Assembly: GCA_963663365.2 (NCBI GenBank)
Contig: CAXXIH010000008.1
Coordinates: 372,001-436,000 of the forward strand
Origin: G963663365 sp963663365
Lineage (GTDB): Bacteria > Hinthialibacterota > Hinthialibacteria > Hinthialibacterales > G963663365
Reading direction: 5' to 3'
DNA length: 64,000 nucleotides
Part shown: in pieces, positions 43,520-54,366 of the stretch
Position numbering within the stretch: position 1 is the first letter of the stretch
How the letters are laid out: every line of letters starts with the position of its first letter
Made by a program: the position numbers and the translations under genes
The notes under the pieces: generated by a model
Told to the model about the DNA's origin: nothing
The model's input: the letters and a program-made list of their open reading frames with translations, nothing else
Database searches by the model: none

Positions 43520-45393
43520 CCGATTATGCTGACAGGTACCTCCGGAAAGAATTGGAAAATAACGCCTTCGAAGAAAAGCCGGTTCACTTTTCTATCGAAA
43601 TAAACGAAGACGGAACATTCCTCAGCATACGCGAATATGTATCCCGAGAAGGCGGGGACAAGGACAGCGGTCGACCGGCTCGTACAACTTATAAAACCTT
43701 TATGGTTCCAAAATCTCCTGTAAACCGGAATACGGGCGTTCATCCGATGCTTGGATGCGATGCGATTCAATATGTAGCCGGTCCGGCTGAAGGAGTTTGG
43801 ACTCGCGATGGCGAACTTGAGAAACATACAAAACATCACAATGGTTTTGTCCAGCTCATGCAACTCGCCGCTTCCGAGACTGAAGATATTGCACTCCAGT
43901 CTTGCACTCGTTTCTATTCTGACTCAAATCAACTTGAGCGCGCCCAAAATGAGCTAATTGAAAAGAAAGCGTCTCCGGGCGCCCTTGTCACTCTCGCCGT
44001 GCGTCCGTCTCAACTCGATGCCGAAAACACGGGCGGCCCTGTTATCTTGAGAGAAGGCGTTCGGGACTATTGGCGGTCCTGCTACTCCAAGAAGTTTGAA
44101 GAACGTCATAAAAAAGGCGGAGAAGGAATTTGCCTTATTTCTGGTAAGCACGGGCCAATCGCTGTGACACACGAAAAGATCAAGGGGACTCAACGTCTCG
44201 GCGGACAGCCTTCGGGAGTATCCCTTATGTCTTTCGACAAAGGAGCCTTTCGTTCTTATGGCTGGGATCAAAATCAGAACAGTCCTGTCAGTCCTGAACG
44301 CGCGGCGGCATATGTGTTGGCCCTCAATGATTTGTTAAAACCAGGCGAACATCGCCAGGGCGTTTCACAGGACAAAGTCCTGCGCACTCGTTCTGATTAT
44401 GGAGGCGTTGGGTTCCTCTATTGGACTCGCTTCCCAGAAGACGATACGCCTTGGGGAATGATCGAAAATCCGAATGCGGATGAAGTAGCAAAACTGCTTC
44501 GCGCTTCATTTAACGCTGATTCAAATGCTAGCTGCCAAGCCAATCCCAACGATTTTTATCTTGTGGCCGTTTCCGGTAACGGTGGGCGGCTTGTCGTTCG
44601 GGATTGGATATACGACAGCCTGGAGAACGTGCATCGGAACATGCGTGAATGGTTTTGCGGACTGCAGATCGCCGATGTTTTTCAACAGGGACAAATATCC
44701 GATCCTCCCCGACTATATGATCTATTAACAACGCTTTCACCACCTCGAGCCGACATCGAAGACAAAATGAATGCAGGCCGAATAATACAGATGATCCGGC
44801 GCGCCCTTTTCGGCAAGCCATTGGGAAACTCTATTCTCGATGCGGCGTTGCGCCGTCTGCGAGCCGAGCCCGGCTCACGGCGGTTCTCACCTGCAAGGCT
44901 TGGAATCATCCGCTTATGCCTTAACGATTCATTTAAAATTCAAGGAAAGGAAGATCAAATCATGAGTGAAGAACTCGACCCCAATCAAACTCATCCTGCT
45001 TATATTTGCGGTCGTCTCTTGGCGGTATATGACAGCCTTCAATTTCAGCAGGCACAAAGCGAAATCAATGTCACTGTGGCCGACCGTTACTATGGCATGG
45101 CTTCAACCTATCCCCAACTGGCGTTCCCAAAATTAGAAACACTTAGCCGTGCACACTTAAAGAAATTAAGGCGCGGCAATCAAGGTGCTGCGATAGCCTT
45201 ATCCCGCCAAATCGATGATTTGATGAATGTCCTGGTTCCGCAAGGTGGAAGATTTCCAAAGCAATTAAGTCTTGAGGATCAAGGGCGGTTCGCAATTGGA
45301 TTTCATCATCAAAAAGCAGAAGACCATCGCCGTATTCAAGAATTTAAAGCAAAACAAATCAAATTGAATGACACGCGCACAAATGAACAATAA
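43501..45393 (+). CDS. cas8c: Cas8c, large subunit of type I-C Cascade
   Basis: A 630-residue Cas8c/Csd1-family protein. Features are the N-terminal MLVQALADYADRYL start, GGRLVVRDWIYDSLENVHRN in the central domain, and a C-terminal helical bundle. Cas8c recognises the PAM and helps open the target. Its length is a little above the usual 570-600. The C-terminal 143 residues can be made separately from an internal start (Cas11c, listed separately). The ATG lies inside cas5c. Confidence 0.93.
   Translation: MLVQALADYADRYLRKELENNAFEEKPVHFSIEINEDGTFLSIREYVSREGGDKDSGRPARTTYKTFMVPKSPVNRNTGVHPMLGCDAIQYVAGPAEGVWTRDGELEKHTKHHNGFVQLMQLAASETEDIALQSCTRFYSDSNQLERAQNELIEKKASPGALVTLAVRPSQLDAENTGGPVILREGVRDYWRSCYSKKFEERHKKGGEGICLISGKHGPIAVTHEKIKGTQRLGGQPSGVSLMSFDKGAFRSYGWDQNQNSPVSPERAAAYVLALNDLLKPGEHRQGVSQDKVLRTRSDYGGVGFLYWTRFPEDDTPWGMIENPNADEVAKLLRASFNADSNASCQANPNDFYLVAVSGNGGRLVVRDWIYDSLENVHRNMREWFCGLQIADVFQQGQISDPPRLYDLLTTLSPPRADIEDKMNAGRIIQMIRRALFGKPLGNSILDAALRRLRAEPGSRRFSPARLGIIRLCLNDSFKIQGKEDQIMSEELDPNQTHPAYICGRLLAVYDSLQFQQAQSEINVTVADRYYGMASTYPQLAFPKLETLSRAHLKKLRRGNQGAAIALSRQIDDLMNVLVPQGGRFPKQLSLEDQGRFAIGFHHQKAEDHRRIQEFKAKQIKLNDTRTNEQ
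44962..45393 (+). CDS. cas11c: Probable internal Cas11c small subunit
   Basis: Inside cas8c and in the same frame, an ATG at 44962 follows AAGGAAAGGAAG at suitable distance. It would give 143 residues starting MSEELDPNQTHPAYICGRLL and running to the cas8c stop. It is known for type I-C systems that the small subunit Cas11c is translated from an internal start in cas8c and is needed for Cascade. The position and purine-rich site here match that arrangement. Confidence 0.7.
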   Translation: MSEELDPNQTHPAYICGRLLAVYDSLQFQQAQSEINVTVADRYYGMASTYPQLAFPKLETLSRAHLKKLRRGNQGAAIALSRQIDDLMNVLVPQGGRFPKQLSLEDQGRFAIGFHHQKAEDHRRIQEFKAKQIKLNDTRTNEQ

Positions 45394-45457
45394 TCGTCAT
45401 AGTGGCAAGCGATCATGAACAAACAATAAAATTGACTATATAAAAAGGAGAAGCACA

Positions 45458-46393
45458 ATGAATACCACAACAAATTCCAACGTAGTTTCCAAACGTTACG
45501 ATTTTCTCTATCTGTTCGATGTAAAAGACGGCAATCCCAATGGAGACCCGGACTTCGCAAATACACCCAGATTCGACCCTGAGACATTTCAAGGATTGGT
45601 TTCGGATGTTTGTTTGAAACGGAAAATCAGAGATTATGTGTTCAATCTTAAATCCCAAAACGGAAACATTGAAAAGGGATACGACATTTACGTTCTTCAG
45701 GGATATTCTTTGGAAGACCGGCAGCGTAAGCCCTTTGACAACCTGAAAGAGTTAGAGAACAAAGCAAAAGACAACAAGACTGATACGAAAGATGTGGAAG
45801 TTGCCCGCAATTGGATGTGCGAGAACTTTTTCGACATTCGTTCTTTTGGCGCGGTTATGAACACAACTAAATTCCGGTGCGGACAAGTAAAAGGTCCTGT
45901 CCAAATCACCTTCGCGCGATCTTTTGATCGAGTGTTAACGTCTGAACATGGAATTACACGAGTTGCATATACTCTTGAGGAGAAAAAACAGTCCACAACA
46001 GCTTCCACTGAAATGGGAAACAAGCATACAGTTGCTTATGGATTGTATCGAGCTCACGGATTTATCAATCCCTGCCTGGCGGAGGGAACCGGATTTTCGG
46101 ATGAAGACCTCAATGTCCTTTGGCAGGCCTTGGTAAATATGTTTGAAATAGACCGTTCAGCAGCCAGGGGCCTTATCTCGACCCGGAATCTATTTGTATT
46201 TGAACATGATTCAAAACTGGGAAATGCGCCGGCTCATAAGCTCTTTGATACAGTGGAAGTGAAAAAGCGTGAAATTAACGATCAGCCGGTCGAAGCGCCA
46301 CGTTCAATCGAAGATTACTGCATTTCATCCATTGAGGATATCCAATCCCGCCTTCCCGAAGGTGTGACCGTATCCGATAAAGTCAATCCATGA
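45458..46393 (+). CDS. cas7c: Cas7c (Csd2), backbone subunit of type I-C Cascade
   Basis: A 311-residue Cas7 protein with the family start RYDFLYLFDVKDGNPNGDPD, the SFGAVMN motif and FEHDSKLGNAPAHKLFDTV near the end. Cas7 copies coat the crRNA spacer and form the filament of Cascade. The start follows AAAAAGGAGAAG, 64 bases after cas8c. The stop overlaps the cas4 start (ATGA). Confidence 0.95.
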   Translation: MNTTTNSNVVSKRYDFLYLFDVKDGNPNGDPDFANTPRFDPETFQGLVSDVCLKRKIRDYVFNLKSQNGNIEKGYDIYVLQGYSLEDRQRKPFDNLKELENKAKDNKTDTKDVEVARNWMCENFFDIRSFGAVMNTTKFRCGQVKGPVQITFARSFDRVLTSEHGITRVAYTLEEKKQSTTASTEMGNKHTVAYGLYRAHGFINPCLAEGTGFSDEDLNVLWQALVNMFEIDRSAARGLISTRNLFVFEHDSKLGNAPAHKLFDTVEVKKREINDQPVEAPRSIEDYCISSIEDIQSRLPEGVTVSDKVNP

Positions 46394-47163
46394 ATATGAA
46401 TGACGGTGCACCTGACTTAGCCGGAGAAAAGACTGTGGCGGCCTCATTCTCCGAGGATGAGTTTCTTCCGCTTTCCGCACTGCAGCACCTGCTGTTTTGT
46501 GAGCGCAGGGCGGCGCTCGTATTGCTGGAAAATATTTGGCAGGACAATCTTTTCACGGCTGAAGGTTCCGCGTTGCACCAAAAGGCCGATTCGAATTTGC
46601 GGACTGAAATCCGCGAAGGTATGCGAATCGCGCGCGGTTTACGGCTTTGTTCCACCCAATTGAGACTTGCGGGACAGGCCGATGTTGTCGAATTTCATCC
46701 TTCTACGGGCTCAGATTCAAGCGGCCGAACCGGCATTGCGCTGCCCGGCATATCGGGCTTATGGATTGCCTATCCGGTTGAATACAAACGTGGACGTTTG
46801 CGCAAAGAGGACAGTTTCGAAGTTCAACTCTGTGCGCAAGCGATATGCCTGGAAGAAATGATGAAAACCACGATTCCCCGAGGAGCCATTTTTTATGGTA
46901 AAACCCGGCGAAGGCTCGATGTGGATTTCGATGACGATTTAAGGTGCAGAACGATACGGGCGGCTGAACGCCTTCACGAGGTTTTTCGTGAACGGCGTAC
47001 TCCGCCCCCTCGTTTTGAAAAAAAATGCAAAAGTTGTTCGTTGGTCGAATACTGCATGCCGGAGACTTTCGGGAAAAAGCAAAATGTAAAACGCTACATC
47101 GACCGAACCCTCGATGGCATGTTCGATTCGCCTAAAGGAGACATTCATGAGACGTCTTCTTAA
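46390..47163 (+). CDS. cas4: Cas4 nuclease for spacer acquisition
   Basis: A 257-residue Cas4, slightly longer than usual because of about 20 extra N-terminal residues. It keeps the Fe-S cysteines (LLFCERR near residue 38 and CKSCSLVEYC near 218) and the RecB-like nuclease core (GQADVVEF with Asp; YPVEYKRGR with Glu-x-Lys). Cas4 trims prespacers and fixes PAM choice together with Cas1-Cas2. Its end overlaps the cas1 start by 17 bases. Confidence 0.93.
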   Translation: MNMNDGAPDLAGEKTVAASFSEDEFLPLSALQHLLFCERRAALVLLENIWQDNLFTAEGSALHQKADSNLRTEIREGMRIARGLRLCSTQLRLAGQADVVEFHPSTGSDSSGRTGIALPGISGLWIAYPVEYKRGRLRKEDSFEVQLCAQAICLEEMMKTTIPRGAIFYGKTRRRLDVDFDDDLRCRTIRAAERLHEVFRERRTPPPRFEKKCKSCSLVEYCMPETFGKKQNVKRYIDRTLDGMFDSPKGDIHETSS

Positions 47164-48178
47164 TACGCTCTATATCACAACCCAAGGCGCCTATCTTTCG
47201 CGAGACGGTGAAACCGTCCTCGTCCGTGTGGAAAAGGAAACCAAATTACGAATTCCGATCCACACCTTGGCCGGTATCGTCTGCTTAGGGCGAGTTTCCT
47301 GTAGTCCTCCGCTTATGGGTTTATGCGGAACAAGAAATGTTTCTATCTCGTTTCTAAGTATGAACGGCAAGTTCTTGGCTCGCGTTCAGGGTCCGGTCTC
47401 CGGCAATGTGCTTCTGCGTCGCGAGCAATACAGATGCGCGGACGATGATGAACGTTGTGTCCAAGTGGCACAGTCCATTATTGCAGCCAAAATTGCCAAT
47501 AGCCGCACTGTATTGCTGAGAGCGGTCCGAGACAAAAATGCCGGACAGGATGTTGAAAAACTCCAATCCGCATCTCTTCGCTTGGTCCGGTTGATCGATC
47601 AATTGCGGGAAACAACGCTGCTCGATTCGATTCGAGGAGTCGAAGGCGAGGCGGCGGGAGTATATTTCTCGGCGTTTCAACACTTGATTCTCGCTCAAAA
47701 AGATGATTTTACCTTTCGAAGCCGTAACCGGCGTCCGCCATTGGATAACACGAATGCTCTTCTGTCTTTCATCTACTCTTTGCTGACACACGATGTCTGT
47801 TCGGCTCTGGAAGCCGTCGGTCTCGATCCGGCCGTGGGATGTTTGCATCGAGACCGCCCCGGACGACCAGGTTTGGCGCTTGATCTCATGGAAGAGTTTC
47901 GGGCGTATTTGGCTGACAGGTTGGCGCTCACCCTTATCAACCGCAAACAAATCAAAGGGAAAGGATTTATAAAAACAGAATCGGGCGCAGTCACAATGAA
48001 CGATGCGACACGAAAGGAAGTGTTGATTGCCTATCAGAAAAGGAAACAGGAAGAGATACAACATCCCTTCTTAGGTGAAAAAATCGCCTTGGGTTTGTTG
48101 CCCCATATTCAAGCGATGCTTTATGCGCGTCATTTGCGGGGTGATTTGGATGGTTATCCGCCATTCTTATGGAAATAA
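47147..48178 (+). CDS. cas1: Cas1 integrase
   Basis: The ATG at 47147 has AAAGGAG upstream and gives 343 residues, the usual I-C length. The metal-binding residues are in place: Glu in GVEGEAAGVYFSAF, His in GCLHRDRPGRPGLALDL and the acidic pair in LMEEFR. Cas1 with Cas2 integrates new spacers at the leader end of the array. The gene overlaps cas4 by 17 bases and is 14 bases from cas2. Confidence 0.95.
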   Translation: MRRLLNTLYITTQGAYLSRDGETVLVRVEKETKLRIPIHTLAGIVCLGRVSCSPPLMGLCGTRNVSISFLSMNGKFLARVQGPVSGNVLLRREQYRCADDDERCVQVAQSIIAAKIANSRTVLLRAVRDKNAGQDVEKLQSASLRLVRLIDQLRETTLLDSIRGVEGEAAGVYFSAFQHLILAQKDDFTFRSRNRRPPLDNTNALLSFIYSLLTHDVCSALEAVGLDPAVGCLHRDRPGRPGLALDLMEEFRAYLADRLALTLINRKQIKGKGFIKTESGAVTMNDATRKEVLIAYQKRKQEEIQHPFLGEKIALGLLPHIQAMLYARHLRGDLDGYPPFLWK

Positions 48179-48192
48179 AAGGGAGCTGAACG

Positions 48193-48483
48193 ATGATGAT
48201 CTTGGTTGCTTACGATGTGAATACGGAAACAAAAGAAGGCCGTTCGCGTCTTCGGCATGTAGCAAAGTCCTGCACGGATTTCGGTCAACGTGTACAGAAT
48301 TCAGTCTTCGAATGCCTATTGGATCCGGCACAGTGGACGATTCTACGTAAGAGACTCTGCGGCCAAATCGATCCGGAAACAGACAGTCTTCGCTTCTACT
48401 TTTTGGGAAAGAACTGGAAACGCAGGATTGAGCATATTGGAGCCAAGCCCTCTTACGATCCGGAAGGGACGCTTGTGATCTGA
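48193..48483 (+). CDS. cas2: Cas2
   Basis: A 96-residue Cas2 with the ferredoxin-like fold start MMILVAYDVNTETKEGRSRL, where the Asp of YDV is the conserved metal residue, and FYFLGKNWKRRIEHIG in the second half. It is the structural partner of Cas1 in spacer integration. Last gene of the operon; the array leader follows immediately. Confidence 0.95.
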   Translation: MMILVAYDVNTETKEGRSRLRHVAKSCTDFGQRVQNSVFECLLDPAQWTILRKRLCGQIDPETDSLRFYFLGKNWKRRIEHIGAKPSYDPEGTLVI

Positions 48484-48662
48484 TGCGCGAATCCTAAGCG
48501 GACGGCTATTTGCGGGGAGGTTCGCGGAAAGCCTAAGTGGCTGAAAATACAATCGTTGGATATTTTTGATCTTTGACAATCGAATTTTTTTGGCCTAAAT
48601 TTTATAGGTTCGCGGAAAGCCTATTTTAAGTTACTTATTATCCTCATCTTATCGATGAGGCT
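48484..48662 (+). promoter_or_regulatory. CRISPR leader
   Basis: A 179-base region between cas2 and the first repeat, AT-rich in its middle. It holds two identical 18-bp direct repeats at 48518-48535 and 48606-48623 (starting AGGTTCGCGG, ending AAAGCCTA), 88 bases apart from start to start. A hairpin CCTCATC/GATGAGG lies at 48642-48660, directly before the first repeat. It should contain the array promoter and the integration-guiding sites for Cas1-Cas2. Confidence 0.75.
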
Positions 48663-51600
48663 ATCACTCCTCGTGCAGGAGTGCGGATTGAAACTCTGTT
48701 TAGCGTAGGCTTCGCATACCAGCGGCCACCATCACTCCTCGTGCAGGAGTGCGGATTGAAACATCCTCCTAACTAATCCCCAGAAGTTTATGCAGTATCA
48801 CTCCTCGTGCAGGAGTGCGGATTGAAACGCCCGTGCCTCAGCCTCATTACGGCTGTCAATGATCACTCCTCGTGCAGGAGTGCGGATTGAAACATTCTGG
48901 AAAATCTACATGCTCCCATTGAAGCAATCACTCCTCGTGCAGGAGTGCGGATTGAAACCTTCCGCATCTGTCGCATTTATTCATGATTTTTGTATCACTC
49001 CTCGTGCAGGAGTGCGGATTGAAACCTCGCCTTGACCGATTCCGAGAACTGGAGAAAATATCACTCCTCGTGCAGGAGTGCGGATTGAAACCGCTTGCCG
49101 CTGCATGTGTATCCCGCGCCGTGGCATCACTCCTCGTGCAGGAGTGCGGATTGAAACCATTCGGAATCAGGAACAACATGATCATTGATTTATCACTCCT
49201 CGTGCAGGAGTGCGGATTGAAACCGTTGCGTGCCACTGAGGCACCAAACACCTATCCATCACTCCTCGTGCAGGAGTGCGGATTGAAACGACTTCGGCGA
49301 CAACTTTATCGACCACTTGGGGTAGATCACTCCTCGTGCAGGAGTGCGGATTGAAACATTTTCAGCCATGATCGCCTCTGCCTGCGTATTAATCACTCCT
49401 CGTGCAGGAGTGCGGATTGAAACTACGGTGATCGAATACTACAGCCGATCTTCCACCATCACTCCTCGTGCAGGAGTGCGGATTGAAACATCTGCGTGCC
49501 ACCAAGGCACCCAACACCTATCCATCACTCCTCGTGCAGGAGTGCGGATTGAAACTTAATGCCCGCCAAGCGAAAATCGGGGATGATCTATCACTCCTCG
49601 TGCAGGAGTGCGGATTGAAACATTAGCGACTGCGAGACCGGACAAGCCCAGCGCATCACTCCTCGTGCAGGAGTGCGGATTGAAACTCGGTCGCGAGTTC
49701 AACTGCCGCCGGTTAATTATCACTCCTCGTGCAGGAGTGCGGATTGAAACTTTGTTAATTTCATCATCATTCTCCTTGTTTGATATCACTCCTCGTGCAG
49801 GAGTGCGGATTGAAACGATGTCCAGGCGTCCGAGGTTCTAGGCTTTTTCCTATCACTCCTCGTGCAGGAGTGCGGATTGAAACGATACGCTGATTCGTAT
49901 TGTCCCAAACCTGCGGTGATCACTCCTCGTGCAGGAGTGCGGATTGAAACGACAGTAACACTGTTCATTAAGCCGATGTAAGAATATCACTCCTCGTGCA
50001 GGAGTGCGGATTGAAACTTTGTATAGGTGCTTCCTGCTCTCCCCTTTTGGATCACTCCTCGTGCAGGAGTGCGGATTGAAACGCCATGGTCCTGCACGAG
50101 CAGGGCATCCCCATCGATCACTCCTCGTGCAGGAGTGCGGATTGAAACTCCGTTTCCGCTTGGCTTGTGCCCATTGCCATTATCACTCCTCGTGCAGGAG
50201 TGCGGATTGAAACTGGTACGATACAGGGGAGTATTGAAGCGTTACAAATCACTCCTCGTGCAGGAGTGCGGATTGAAACTGAGGCACACGAAACAAAGAA
50301 AAGGAAATAACGAATCACTCCTCGTGCAGGAGTGCGGATTGAAACCAAGGGCTGGCTATCATAATAAGGCGTTTGCAGATCACTCCTCGTGCAGGAGTGC
50401 GGATTGAAACAGTCCAAGCAAGTCAGTAGGTTATAGCAGTTGGACATCACTCCTCGTGCAGGAGTGCGGATTGAAACGAGGCATACGGCACTTTCCAGCC
50501 AGTTCGTTCAATATCACTCCTCGTGCAGGAGTGCGGATTGAAACTGCTTGACAATGGCATTTAGTTTGTAAGTACTTGAATCACTCCTCGTGCAGGAGTG
50601 CGGATTGAAACTGTCGAGGAATACTGTAAAGATTGGAACGCAACATCACTCCTCGTGCAGGAGTGCGGATTGAAACAACCCAAGGTATCAACTCCCACTC
50701 GATATCGGATATCACTCCTCGTGCAGGAGTGCGGATTGAAACGTGTCTATCGGTTATTTTTTATCATCACCGTTGATCACTCCTCGTGCAGGAGTGCGGA
50801 TTGAAACTCGACAGTTTCAACTCCTTTAGTATCCTCCCCGTATCACTCCTCGTGCAGGAGTGCGGATTGAAACAACCATTCTACGAGCCCGCATCCCTTT
50901 TAGGCATCACTCCTCGTGCAGGAGTGCGGATTGAAACAGATAATAGGTTGCTTCACGTTCCACTGTGCTTATCACTCCTCGTGCAGGAGTGCGGATTGAA
51001 ACTGCCCAAGGTGCGGTGCAGAAGCGCTGCTCATTATCACTCCTCGTGCAGGAGTGCGGATTGAAACTGCTTGATGCCCTCGACAATGCCGGGAAAGCGC
51101 ATCACTCCTCGTGCAGGAGTGCGGATTGAAACATGGGCATGGCCGCCGCGCTGATCTCGTCCTGGCAATCACTCCTCGTGCAGGAGTGCGGATTGAAACA
51201 GAATGTACTCAATGCTACTTATTGACAATCGCAAGATCACTCCTCGTGCAGGAGTGCGGATTGAAACATTGCTTGCGTATGAGTCTTAAGGGGGGCACAG
51301 GGATCACTCCTCGTGCAGGAGTGCGGATTGAAACGAGCTTAGCAGTTGCAAGTTCTAGGCCACAATGCCATCACTCCTCGTGCAGGAGTGCGGATTGAAA
51401 CTCAATCGGTTGCCGGTTGAAGATATGGTCCGGGTTATCACTCCTCGTGCAGGAGTGCGGATTGAAACTCCTTTTCTATATTATGATGCACAAGACGATA
51501 TGCCATCACTCCTCGTGCAGGAGTGCGGATTGAAACTCATAAATCACGTTCTCGCCCTCGCCGGAACGGTATCACTCCTCGTGCAGGAGTGCGGATTGAA

Positions 51601-54366
51601 ACATGGAATTGATCTTGTAATTCTCAACCCCACCATATCACTCCTCGTGCAGGAGTGCGGATTGAAACTGTAAGGGCACGATACAACGAAAGAAAAGGAA
51701 ACATCACTCCTCGTGCAGGAGTGCGGATTGAAACCCCGCTTGTAGTTGTGGGGTTGGACGCGGGCAACCATCACTCCTCGTGCAGGAGTGCGGATTGAAA
51801 CGCGGAATACGAGCGCAGCCTGACGCTGACGAAAAATCACTCCTCGTGCAGGAGTGCGGATTGAAACCAAATAGCCGTGCGTGATTGTTTTGCCGGTCGA
51901 AATCACTCCTCGTGCAGGAGTGCGGATTGAAACCCGCATGGGTTATGCCTTTGTCGTGAAATTTCGAATCACTCCTCGTGCAGGAGTGCGGATTGAAACT
52001 CATCTTGGCACAAACTGTCTCAGGCTGACACAATCACTCCTCGTGCAGGAGTGCGGATTGAAACATCAGTAGGTTAGGGGAGATAGAGCGTTATGGTAAT
52101 CACTCCTCGTGCAGGAGTGCGGATTGAAACTGGTATGATGCAGGGTAGTATTGAGGTATTACAATCACTCCTCGTGCAGGAGTGCGGATTGAAACTTCAC
52201 GCATGGCAGCATTATGTGTCAAGTGATAAAATCACTCCTCGTGCAGGAGTGCGGATTGAAACGATGCATAAGGCACTTTCCACCCCGTCTTGGCAAATCA
52301 CTCCTCGTGCAGGAGTGCGGATTGAAACCGAATACCATAGTTTTGTTTCCTTTCTTTTATTATCACTCCTCGTGCAGGAGTGCGGATTGAAACTGTCAGT
52401 AGGTTAGGGATGATACGGCATTGTGGCCATCACTCCTCGTGCAGGAGTGCGGATTGAAACAAACGTTCCAACGAAAGTATACTTTGGCCCACGAATCACT
52501 CCTCGTGCAGGAGTGCGGATTGAAACTACGAAAAAACATTGTAAATTACTGATTTAGTTATCACTCCTCGTGCAGGAGTGCGGATTGAAACTGTAGGAGC
52601 ACGATACAATGAAAGAAAAGGAAAATCACTCCTCGTGCAGGAGTGCGGATTGAAACTTCTCAATCCACTCTGTTGCCCAAACGTCGAAAGATCACTCCTC
52701 GTGCAGGAGTGCGGATTGAAACTCAGGCTGACACACTAAAATGAGACAGACGAGTAATCACTCCTCGTGCAGGAGTGCGGATTGAAACTCAAAGGGCGTT
52801 CCGTTGATAATTGGTGGGTAGGGATCACTCCTCGTGCAGGAGTGCGGATTGAAACTCAACTTGGCACAACTTGTCGCATAGTGACACAATCACTCCTCGT
52901 GCAGGAGTGCGGATTGAAACTGTCCTTTGCCGTTGACTGCATGTATCTCCAATATCACTCCTCGTGCAGGAGTGCGGATTGAAACTGCACAAACTACGAA
53001 AACAGATGGCCCGCCTTTATCACTCCTCGTGCAGGAGTGCGGATTGAAACCCAAGGCTCGTCGAGCGTGCAGTCATGGATCAAATCACTCCTCGTGCAGG
53101 AGTGCGGATTGAAACAATAACTGGATTGATGGCCGCCGGTCGCCATCCGGCCCATCACTCCTCGTGCAGGAGTGCGGATTGAAACGATATCCCAGTTGAA
53201 AACATGCAGCGGGGATAGATCACTCCTCGTGCAGGAGTGCGGATTGAAACATCCTTCAGCGGCTCGCCTTCCTGCCAGACGATATCACTCCTCGTGCAGG
53301 AGTGCGGATTGAAACAATAGAAAAACAAGAAAAAAACAAAAAAAATCAAATCACTCCTCGTGCAGGAGTGCGGATTGAAACTTCCTCGCCGGTGATCGAG
53401 AGCCAGGTCTGTGAGATCACTCCTCGTGCAGGAGTGCGGATTGAAACATCAAAGACATCACGAAATTCCCGCCGGAACTCATCACTCCTCGTGCAGGAGT
53501 GCGGATTGAAACTCTATCGGTTGGAGGTAAATGCTGTAATCAACCGGATCACTCCTCGTGCAGGAGTGCGGATTGAAACACTACGCAACGATCTCGATCC
53601 TAAAAATGTTCAAATCACTCCTCGTGCAGGAGTGCGGATTGAAACTGGTTGTGCGGCCATGATGTTCGCCTGGCGCACATCACTCCTCGTGCAGGAGTGC
53701 GGATTGAAACTGTATTGTCATAATGTGCTCCTTAGCAGTGTGTATCACTCCTCGTGCAGGAGTGCGGATTGAAACTCTCACGTTTGTGGTCAACGTGTTG
53801 CGCAAGTTCATCACTCCTCGTGCAGGAGTGCGGATTGAAACTGCACGAACTATGAAAACCGCTGGCCCGCGTTCAATCACTCCTCGTGCAGGAGTGCGGA
53901 TTGAAACTATCTACGCAACAGAATCACTACTATTCTAAGCATCACTCCTCGTGCAGGAGTGCGGATTGAAACCGAAGTCTTGGGCTTTTTCCTCAACGTT
54001 CTGCGGATCACTCCTCGTGCAGGAGTGCGGATTGAAACGCTCGTTGGGGTGCTGTGAACTGTGCGGATTACAATCACTCCTCGTGCAGGAGTGCGGATTG
54101 AAACCTACGGACTCCCGCGCACAGGCAAGACGACAGCATCACTCCTCGTGCAGGAGTGCGGATTGAAACTAAATGTGCCGCGCTCAATTTGATTTTGATC
54201 GGATCACTCCTCGTGCAGGAGTGCGGATTGAAACAGTAACGTTGCCGTCAGGCACTGCATCACTTTTGATCACTCCTCGTGCAGGAGTGCGGATTGAAAC
54301 AATATGCGCTGCTGCTGGGTGATTCGCCATTAGTATCACTCCTCGTGCAGGAGTGCGGATTGAAAC
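48663..54366 (+). CRISPR. CRISPR array, type I-C, 87 repeats and 86 spacers
   Basis: The 32-base repeat begins ATCACTCCTCGTGC and ends GGATTGAAAC, typical of type I-C. Its inner ACTCCT/AGGAGT forms a 6-bp stem. I counted 87 copies from 48663 to 54335 and saw no variation, including in the last one. Spacers are 32-38 bases, mean about 34. The leader end is next to cas2, so spacer 1 (48695) is the newest. Several spacers are related to each other (see findings). Repeat plus spacer averages 66 bases, which produces long artefactual open frames reading SLLVQECGLK or ITPRAGVRIET. Confidence 0.98.

Noticed and set aside
48928..54166. Many long open frames across the CRISPR array on both strands, reading SLLVQECGLK or FNPHSCTRSD repeats
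   Set aside because: Repeat plus spacer is usually 66 bases, a multiple of three, so the repeat stays open in several frames. They are artefacts of the array.
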